Positions 1 through 4,809 of a stretch of DNA of 7,058 bases are shown in pieces; the stretch's first letter is position 1, and the number at the start of each line of letters is the position of its first letter. Source of the stretch: Saprospiraceae bacterium (GTDB lineage: Bacteria; Bacteroidota; Bacteroidia; Chitinophagales; Saprospiraceae). The notes under the pieces are model-generated. The model was not told where the DNA came from. It worked only from the letters and a program-made list of their open reading frames with translations, and ran no database searches. The position numbers and the translations under genes were made by a program. Location of the stretch: assembly GCA_947441325.1 (NCBI GenBank), contig CANETR010000100.1:1-7058 (forward strand), in the 5' to 3' direction.

Positions 1-1
1 C

Positions 2-298
2 AAAGCAGGAAACGGCCAAAAACCAAAAGCTACTGATAAGGTTACAACGCACTATCATGGAACACATATAGATGGTGCTGTATTCGACAGCTCTGTAGAA
101 CGTGGTGAACCTATCGAATTCTCTTTGAATGGTGTTATCAAAGGCTGGACAGAAATCCTACAGTTGATGCCAAAAGGTTCTAAATGGAAGGTCTATATTC
201 CCTCTGACCTGGCATATGGTGCTCAAGGACAAGGTGGTATCGGACCGAATGAAACTTTGGTCTTCGAAATTGAACTATTGAAAATAAACGGTAAATAA
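2..298 (+). CDS. FKBP-type peptidyl-prolyl cis-trans isomerase, C-terminal part (5' truncated by window)
   Basis: The open frame enters from the window edge and gives 98 residues before TAA. It is almost a complete FKBP_C catalytic domain, which catalyses cis-trans isomerisation of X-Pro peptide bonds during folding. The FKBP pocket residues are recognisable: the Tyr of THYHG, the Phe-Asp of AVFDSS, the Phe of IEFSL, the Val-Ile of GVIKGW with its Trp, the Tyr of LAYG, and the Phe of LVFEIELL near the end. The downstream neighbours at 450 and 1166 are paralogues with the same GEP-x-x-F and GW-x-E-x-LQ-x-MP-x-GSK blocks, so this is the first visible member of a tandem FKBP array. Those neighbours suggest the missing 5' part encodes an FKBP N-domain and perhaps a signal sequence, but that is inference. 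A strong hairpin follows about 40 nt after the stop, so transcription probably ends before the next gene. Confidence 0.93.
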   Translation, partial: KAGNGQKPKATDKVTTHYHGTHIDGAVFDSSVERGEPIEFSLNGVIKGWTEILQLMPKGSKWKVYIPSDLAYGAQGQGGIGPNETLVFEIELLKINGK

Positions 299-338
299 GC
301 TTAAAAATGTATTTCTGATTTCTATCGGGAAAAAGATG

Positions 339-369
339 AAAGCTAAAAGAGCAAAGTTCTTTTAGCTTT
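339..369 (+). terminator. Rho-independent-type hairpin after the first FKBP gene
   Basis: A perfect 12-bp inverted repeat, AAAGCTAAAAGA (339-350) and TCTTTTAGCTTT (358-369), encloses a 7-nt loop. It is followed by a short T-containing tract. It lies about 40 nt past the stop codon of the truncated FKBP gene and upstream of the next start. The stem is AT-rich, so strength is less certain than length. The symmetry would also allow some function on the opposite strand, but no gene there needs it. Confidence 0.75.
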
Positions 370-400
370 TGTCTTATAAAAAAGGAATTTTGGCGCTGTC

Positions 401-430
401 TTTGCTATTGCAAAACGATTCTTATTTTTA
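401..430 (+). promoter_or_regulatory. Candidate Bacteroidota promoter for the 450-1756 FKBP pair
   Basis: TTTG at 401-404 and TATTTTTA at 423-430 are separated by 18 nt. This resembles the Bacteroidota primary sigma-factor pattern (TTTG near -33, TAnnTTTG near -7), with one mismatch in the -7 box. The implied start site is about 12-15 nt before the ATG at 450. The site sits just downstream of the 339-369 terminator, which fits a fresh transcription unit. The motif is short and the region AT-rich, so chance is possible. Confidence 0.4.
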
Positions 431-449
431 ACATTTAAAAACACTTTTT

Positions 450-1130
450 ATGAAAAATATCAAACTGATCGCATTCGGCATGATCCTCGGAATGGGAATT
501 TTTTTTATGATGAGCTTTATTGGTGCCGATAAAAAAGCGCCTAATGGAAGTGTAAGTTACGCCTATGGCGTGCTAATCGGTTCGGATCTTAAATCTAAGG
601 GTTTCAGTAGCGATATGATCAATGCCGCTGAGCTTGCCAAAGGCTTGAAAGATGCCCTAGATGGAAAATCAGAAATGGATATGAACACTGCACAGCAACT
701 TGTTCAGCAGGAGTTCAGCAAAGTACAGGAAGTTGCTAAGGCCAAGGCCACCGAAGAGGGCAAAAAATTCCTCGAAGCAAATGCAAAAAAACCGGGTGTA
801 AAAACTACGGCAAGTGGTTTGCAGTATGAAGTTATCAGCGCTGGAGATGGCACTAAACCTATTCTTCAGGATAAAGTAAAGGTTCATTATCATGGCACTT
901 TACCAAACGGTACTGTGTTCGACAGTTCTGTTGACAGAGGTGAGCCTATCTCCTTCCCTCTCAATGGCGTAATCCAAGGCTGGCAGGAAGGTTTACAGCT
1001 GATGCCAAAGGGTTCTAAATACAGATTGTTTATCCCCGCATCTCTTGGTTATGGCGACCGTCCTGCAGGTAAAATCCCGGCAAACTCCGTTTTGATCTTT
1101 GACGTAGAGTTGTTAGGAATTAACGAATAA
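450..1130 (+). CDS. Exported or membrane-anchored FKBP-type peptidyl-prolyl isomerase (Mip/FkpA-like)
   Basis: The product is 226 residues. Residues 4-25 are strongly hydrophobic after a Lys-containing start (MKNIKLIAFG...), giving a signal peptide or N-terminal anchor. There is no lipobox Cys, so it is not a lipoprotein. Residues ~33-115 match the helical FKBP N-domain seen in Mip, FkpA and FklB, which dimerises those proteins. Residues ~122-224 are the FKBP catalytic domain. Pocket residues are visible: Tyr147, Phe157-Asp158, Phe169, Val174-Ile175, Trp178, Tyr201 and Phe217. The position of human FKBP12 His87 appears to be Ile or Pro here, which is common in bacterial homologues. The protein should act as a foldase or chaperone in the periplasm. 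It is followed 35 nt later by a cytoplasmic-type paralogue, probably co-transcribed. The start is supported by the signal sequence beginning right there and by an A/T-rich leader without Shine-Dalgarno. Family assignment is secure; substrates are unknown. Confidence 0.95.
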   Translation: MKNIKLIAFGMILGMGIFFMMSFIGADKKAPNGSVSYAYGVLIGSDLKSKGFSSDMINAAELAKGLKDALDGKSEMDMNTAQQLVQQEFSKVQEVAKAKATEEGKKFLEANAKKPGVKTTASGLQYEVISAGDGTKPILQDKVKVHYHGTLPNGTVFDSSVDRGEPISFPLNGVIQGWQEGLQLMPKGSKYRLFIPASLGYGDRPAGKIPANSVLIFDVELLGINE

Positions 1131-1165
1131 GATTTAAATCAATCACATCCAATTAAATAATTAAC

Positions 1166-1756
1166 ATGAAAGAAATCAGTTATCAGGTAGGACTTTTGGT
1201 AGGTTCAAACCTGTCGAATCAGGTGAATCCTGAAGATATGGATTTGCTGTCTTTGGCAAGAGGCATCGAAGATGCGATCAATGGCTCTGCCGATGATAAT
1301 GCAATGGATAAGGCTGCCCGCGCTGTACAGGCCTATATGCAGGATGTACTCACAGCACGTGCCAAAGAGTCACTTGGCGAAGAAATTGAATTCCTTACCC
1401 AAAATGCTAAAAGACCTGAGGTACTAAGCCGCCCAAGCGGTCTGCAGTACGAAGTACTCAAAGCTGGCGAAGGAAAGGTTCCAACTGCCCGCAATACCGT
1501 TTTGGCACATTATGAAGGTCGTCTGCTCGACGGTTCCATCTTCGACAGTTCCATCATGCGTGGAGAACCTGCACAGTTTCCGGTTGGCAACCTCATCCAG
1601 GGTTGGCAGGAAGCGCTGCAGATTATGCCAGTAGGCTCTAAATGGAGACTCTATATTCCGCACAATCTTGGATATGGAGAGCGTGGAGCAGGAAGCGATA
1701 TTCCACCATTTGCTACCTTAATTTTCGATCTTGAACTGATCAATATCGTATCATAA
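1166..1756 (+). CDS. Cytoplasmic FKBP-type peptidyl-prolyl isomerase (FklB-like)
   Basis: The product is 196 residues without a signal peptide. It starts directly with the FKBP N-domain (residues ~3-85, beginning EISYQVGLLVGSNL). The catalytic domain spans ~91-194. Pocket residues are present at Tyr116, Phe126-Asp127, Phe138, Leu143-Ile144 (Val-Ile in the neighbouring paralogues), Trp147, Tyr170 and Phe187. This is the two-domain plan of E. coli FklB, a cytoplasmic dimeric prolyl isomerase. It lies 35 nt after the exported paralogue and ahead of a strong terminator at 1777-1809, so the two genes likely form one transcript. The pair looks like a duplication that separated into exported and cytoplasmic forms. 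An upstream extension that would supply a signal was not seen: the spacer carries no long hydrophobic frame. The assignment as a prolyl isomerase is firm; the location is inferred from the missing signal. Confidence 0.95.
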   Translation: MKEISYQVGLLVGSNLSNQVNPEDMDLLSLARGIEDAINGSADDNAMDKAARAVQAYMQDVLTARAKESLGEEIEFLTQNAKRPEVLSRPSGLQYEVLKAGEGKVPTARNTVLAHYEGRLLDGSIFDSSIMRGEPAQFPVGNLIQGWQEALQIMPVGSKWRLYIPHNLGYGERGAGSDIPPFATLIFDLELINIVS

Positions 1757-1776
1757 GCAGATAGCTCAATAAATAT

Positions 1777-1809
1777 ACAAAAGGCTCGGAAGTACTCCGG
1801 GCCTTTTGT
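1777..1809 (+). terminator. Rho-independent-type terminator closing the FKBP array
   Basis: ACAAAAGGCTCGGA (1777-1790) pairs with TCCGGGCCTTTTGT (1796-1809) over 14 bp, with a single G-T wobble and a 5-nt loop (AGTAC). The descending arm carries the run of T. It begins 20 nt after the stop codon of the FKBP gene. The GC-rich centre with A/T flanks is the classic intrinsic terminator layout. Confidence 0.88.
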
Positions 1810-2119
1810 GTTTAATTATTTGAACTAATAATCTAAAGCTATGAATTAAAGAAATAATTGCATTTCAGTTTTAAAAGCTGTAGATTTGAAGTGAGCGACT
1901 CTTAATAAATATTTTGAGATTATTTATTCCTACAGAAAATAGTATCAATTATAGCGTTTCTTAGGAGGTAAAAGGTTAGTTTAAATTAGTGTGTTTCGAC
2001 ACCCATATTCTATTTGCGCCTGAGCTAAGTAAGGTCTTACAACTAAGCTATCTTAAACCAAATTATTTTGCATATTTGAAAAAAAATCAAAATTTAATCC
2101 AACAAATTTTCTAACAAAC
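1810..2119. other. AT-rich intergenic spacer, no gene seen
   Basis: No convincing coding frame was found on either strand. It contains an all-AT inverted repeat (AATAAATA 1904-1911 with TATTTATT 1921-1928), a short hairpin GTGT-TTCG-ACAC at 1991-2002, and a 12-bp near-palindrome GTAAG-GT-CTTAC at 2029-2040. Possible -7 boxes of the TAnnTTTG type, each with one mismatch, occur at 2063-2070 and 2071-2078, about 40-55 nt before the next ATG. I could not find a well-spaced TTTG partner for them. The promoter of the 2120 gene is probably here but cannot be fixed by eye. Confidence 0.5.
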
Positions 2120-3121
2120 ATGCGTATTTTATTACTGACTTTACTGAGTTTGCCGCTTTTTGCGCAGACGCCTTCCGATTGCAGCCTGAGCCCACAATTG
2201 CTCAATGCTTATGAATGGGACATTGCCAATATGGCGATTAGGAACATGCAGCAGAACAACAGTCCATCTTTGTCATTGGTAACTATACCGCAAACGGAAA
2301 AAGATTTAATCGAAAAAGGCCTTGCAGCAGTTTTAAATTCAGGCTTGCCCGAGGCAGATTCGGTTTTTAATCTCTATTGTGTGCACGACCGTACCTCCTC
2401 TGTAATGACCTGGCAAAGCATGATGGTATGGGTTGACACTTCGGTAGCATGGACAGCGGCCTGGCAAAATCTGACTACGCTGACCGGAAATTCATATATC
2501 GATTCGTTGATAAATAAATATGGCCTCAGTGTTACAGGTTTCACGAACTTCTCATTTGGAAGCATTGCTGAATTGAGTACAAACCGAATTTTGAATCTCA
2601 ATGCACTGTTGGACAGCATCGAACTGGAGCCAGCGGTAAGCCTGGCCGAGGCAAATGGCACAATTGGACTTGCCGGAAAAATTACTTACAGTGAGGTCAA
2701 TTCAGTCCGTTATTACAATTTCCGATTTGAATTCAGCGATTGTTTCGATGGTTGCGATAATTACCGCGAATGGCAATTTGCTGTAAATCCCGATTGCTCG
2801 GTCAATTATCTTGGTTTTACCGATTTCGGATTTTTTGGTGTACAGCCGCTGCCTGCCCCGACCAATTGTAATTTATTTACAGCTGTAAAGGAAAATATGG
2901 AAGATCTGATTCGGGTTTATCCCAATCCGGCATCGGACAGAATATTTATAGAGCAGGGTGAATTTCAAGAATTTACAATCACTGACCTATTGGGCCGTAC
3001 GCTAAAATGCGGGCAATTGGATGCGGATAATTTTATTGATATCAATAGTTTAGCCCCCGGTATTTATATCTTAATTATCACAGGAGAAAGTAAGGCCTCG
3101 TTTAAGGTTATAAAAGAGTAG
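2120..3121 (+). CDS. Secreted protein of unknown function with T9SS type A C-terminal sorting domain
   Basis: The product is 333 residues. Residues 1-16 form a signal peptide (MRILLLTLLSLPLFAQ) with probable cleavage after Ala15 or Gln16. Residues ~20-180 are not recognised. They include an Asp/Trp-rich stretch around 88-118 and then mixed helix-like sequence. Residues ~190-233 form a beta-strand-rich, Cys-containing segment (Cys208, Cys212, Cys226) with the pattern C-x3-C-x3-YREWQF-x-V-x3-DCSVNYLG. This resembles a motif recurring in T9SS cargo of Bacteroidota, from memory only. Residues ~264-333 are the sorting domain: RVYPNPASD at 266-273, a GRTL turn near 292, GIYILIITG at 314-322, and a basic end (KVIKE). 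In this family the domain directs passage through the T9SS and is normally removed, with the protein then anchored or released. The next gene (start 3169) encodes another cargo with a closely similar sorting domain, and the two are probably co-transcribed. No catalytic motif was found. Confidence 0.9.
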   Translation: MRILLLTLLSLPLFAQTPSDCSLSPQLLNAYEWDIANMAIRNMQQNNSPSLSLVTIPQTEKDLIEKGLAAVLNSGLPEADSVFNLYCVHDRTSSVMTWQSMMVWVDTSVAWTAAWQNLTTLTGNSYIDSLINKYGLSVTGFTNFSFGSIAELSTNRILNLNALLDSIELEPAVSLAEANGTIGLAGKITYSEVNSVRYYNFRFEFSDCFDGCDNYREWQFAVNPDCSVNYLGFTDFGFFGVQPLPAPTNCNLFTAVKENMEDLIRVYPNPASDRIFIEQGEFQEFTITDLLGRTLKCGQLDADNFIDINSLAPGIYILIITGESKASFKVIKE

Positions 3122-3168
3122 ATTTGCAAAAATATAGTATTCTTTCAAATTTAAAACACAGCCAAAAA

Positions 3169-4443
3169 ATGAAATTTAAATCAATACTGGCTTTAGTACT
3201 GTCGTTTTCAATTGTTGGAGCCTCAGCACAAGATACCTTATCTGTACTCTTTTTGGGCAATAGCTACTGTTCGGTGAATAATTTGCCGCAGCTGGTACAG
3301 AACCTGTCGGCCTCGGCAGGTAAAACACTGATTATTGATTCGAACATGCCCGGAGGTTTTACTTTAACGGGTCATAGCAGCGACCCAAGCTCTATTGCAA
3401 AAATTAGCCAGGGCAACTGGGACTATGTTATTTTGCAGGAACAGAGTCAGATACCTACCATAGATCAGTTCAGATACAACGATATGTATCCGGCAATGGG
3501 CGATCTGAAAGCAATGGCAGAGCAGTACAGCCCCTGCTCCAAAATAATTACTTATATGACTTGGGGAAGAAGATTCGGCGGACAGCAGTGCGACCCCAGC
3601 AATACTTATTGCAGTCCGGTTTTCAGTGATTTTAATCAGATGCAGGATTCACTTTCGAGCGCTTACTGGCAGATTAGCGAAAACCTCAACATACAATGCG
3701 CTCCTGTGGGCGAAAGCTGGCGTGCGATTCTGAATGATACCAATCTGGTACTGCACAGTGCCGATAACAGCCACCCGAATATTGATGGTAGTTATGTTGC
3801 AGCATTAACACTTTTCAGCAGTATATGGAAACAGCCTTCCCTGGGATTGACTTACAATGCAGGTATATCTTCAGGCAGAGCCCAATACTATCAGCAGATG
3901 TCTGACAATGTTCTTTTTAACAGCACAAATGACTGGAATCTATATATCAATAGTCCAGTTGCCGATTTTACTCAGGTTGCAAATGGCAATACGGTGAGCT
4001 TCAGCAACCTTTCTTTTTCGAATGCCAACAGCACACTGACTTATGAATGGGATTTTGGCGATGGAAATTTTTCTGTCGATGAAAACCCACAGCACAACTA
4101 TGTCAACAGTGGTCAGTACGATGTTCGCCTTATTGCGAGCAATTGTATTTTTTCAGACACTATAATGATCAGCGTACAAATCGGCACAACTGGAACCAAC
4201 ACAGCTTCTGAAAATTCCATCCATGTTTTTCCAAATCCTGTGCAAGACAAGCTGTTCATTAGGGCTGCTGCAGAGCATAGGGGAACACATTTTGAACTCT
4301 ACGATCTTTTGGGCAAGTGCGTAAAAATGGGACAATTAGATCTTGATAATTTTTCTCTTGATTTGAATGACCTAGCTTCAGGTATTTATATTATCAATTT
4401 CAGTGGGAACAGGAATCTTTCATTTAAGGTTATAAAAGAATAG
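3169..4443 (+). CDS. Secreted SGNH/GDSL-like hydrolase with PKD domain and T9SS sorting domain
   Basis: I place the start at the ATG at 3169, not at the in-frame TTG at 3124. From 3169 the protein begins with a normal signal peptide (MKFKSILALV..., cleavage near Ala20-Gln21), whereas the 15 residues before it are polar. The product is 424 residues. Residues ~23-225 fit an SGNH hydrolase: LFLGNS at 27-32 (block I, GNS in place of GDS, nucleophile Ser32), PGG at 61-63 (block II Gly), LQEQSQ at 89-94 (block III, lacking the usual GxND), and SADNSHPN at 197-204 (block V, Asp199-x-x-His202). The catalytic triad is therefore complete. This variant resembles DUF4886-type SGNH proteins; ester or acetyl-sugar substrates are typical of the superfamily, but the substrate here is unknown. 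Residues ~263-336 are a PKD domain with the hallmark WDFGDG at 294-299. Residues ~352-424 are the T9SS sorting domain (FPNP 354-357, GIYI 405-408, ending KVIKE). The gene starts 47 nt after the previous cargo gene. Confidence 0.88.
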   Translation: MKFKSILALVLSFSIVGASAQDTLSVLFLGNSYCSVNNLPQLVQNLSASAGKTLIIDSNMPGGFTLTGHSSDPSSIAKISQGNWDYVILQEQSQIPTIDQFRYNDMYPAMGDLKAMAEQYSPCSKIITYMTWGRRFGGQQCDPSNTYCSPVFSDFNQMQDSLSSAYWQISENLNIQCAPVGESWRAILNDTNLVLHSADNSHPNIDGSYVAALTLFSSIWKQPSLGLTYNAGISSGRAQYYQQMSDNVLFNSTNDWNLYINSPVADFTQVANGNTVSFSNLSFSNANSTLTYEWDFGDGNFSVDENPQHNYVNSGQYDVRLIASNCIFSDTIMISVQIGTTGTNTASENSIHVFPNPVQDKLFIRAAAEHRGTHFELYDLLGKCVKMGQLDLDNFSLDLNDLASGIYIINFSGNRNLSFKVIKE

Positions 4444-4527
4444 GCTTTTATTAAATCCCGTCAAAAGATAAAAATCAAGCATTTAAAGACATTTAAAAAT
4501 ATTGAAAATCATATATAATTGATTCTT

Positions 4528-4541
4528 TTGATACATATCAA
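4528..4541. promoter_or_regulatory. Perfect 14-bp palindrome, operator-like
   Basis: TTGATA-CA-TATCAA is a perfect 6-bp inverted repeat with a 2-nt spacer. It lies 85 nt after the hydrolase stop and about 270 nt before the next start. The size suits a dimeric transcription factor site, but the distance from the next gene and the AT-rich setting make chance a real alternative. No regulator gene is nearby. Confidence 0.25.
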
Positions 4542-4590
4542 GCATTGCTATGGAGGAAACTTTTGATGTTTTACTCGGAATTGAAAGACA

Positions 4591-4655
4591 GACCCTGACT
4601 AGGATAAGGCAGAAACTATCGAGGGGTCGACTAAGCGATATGTGCTTATAGGGTC
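4591..4655. other. Candidate structured RNA element or leader
   Basis: Three nested complementary pairs can form one bulged stem. GACCCT (4591-4596) pairs with AGGGTC (4650-4655). ATAAG (4604-4608) pairs with CTTAT (4645-4649), which is directly adjacent to the previous arm. TATCG (4617-4621) pairs with CGATA (4636-4640), leaving a 14-nt G-rich loop. The 65-nt segment is about half G+C (32 of 65 counted) inside an AT-rich spacer, a known sign of structured RNA in AT-rich genomes. I cannot match it to a named RNA family. Strand is undecided; + would make it a leader of the 4810 gene or a 3' element of the 3169 gene. Confidence 0.3.
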
Positions 4656-4809
4656 CATTGATTTAATGGCGATTGCTATTTTATTTTACAAAATAACACA
4701 TACCTCTCTCTAAAAAAAGACTTTAACATGTCTAAAACATACCTAAATAAATTTGTAACTTTACCTTGTCGAATTTTGATAATAAGCTTTTAATAAAAAC
4801 AATAAAAAT

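Larger units (their letters stand above)
4444..4809. other. Intergenic spacer with a palindrome and a GC-rich structured segment
   Basis: No gene of convincing length is present on either strand. Most of the spacer is very AT-rich, except 4585-4660, which is close to half G+C. Separate entries cover the palindrome at 4528-4541 and the self-complementary segment 4591-4655. A further small hairpin CCATT/AATGG lies at 4655-4669 and is followed by an AT-rich tract. Promoter-like boxes for the 4810 gene are weak: TAACTTTA at 4756-4763 and GAATTTTG at 4771-4778 each match TAnnTTTG at all but one defined position. TTTG at 4752-4755 lies 15 nt before the second box, shorter than the usual spacing. 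No good terminator for the upstream hydrolase gene was found. Confidence 0.5.

Noticed and set aside
669..893. Minus-strand open frame inside the exported FKBP gene
   Set aside because: It is fully antisense to a well-supported conserved gene and has no recognisable domain; a shadow frame.
1131..1140. 10-bp palindrome GATTTAAATC directly after the exported FKBP stop
   Set aside because: It is too short and AT-rich for a terminator or a credible operator, and it lies between two genes that look co-transcribed.
1904..1928. 8-bp AT-only inverted repeat in the spacer
   Set aside because: With no G-C pairs and a 9-nt loop it would be a weak hairpin; expected by chance in such AT-rich DNA.
1963..1969. 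Perfect Shine-Dalgarno-like AGGAGGT
   Set aside because: No ATG follows at a suitable distance and no open frame starts there. The genes in this window do not use Shine-Dalgarno sequences.
4591..4640. Resemblance to a hammerhead ribozyme core (CTGACTA ... GAAAC)
   Set aside because: The core needs CUGANGA; here the sixth base is T rather than G, and the stems do not have the three-way arrangement around the GAAA and cleavage site.
4550..4651. 33-codon frame with ATG (MEETFDVLLG...) ending in TAG
   Set aside because: It is short, uses several AGG/CGA codons, and coincides with the self-complementary segment, which explains its higher GC content. I have no homologue in mind. It remains possible as a small gene but is not supportable.
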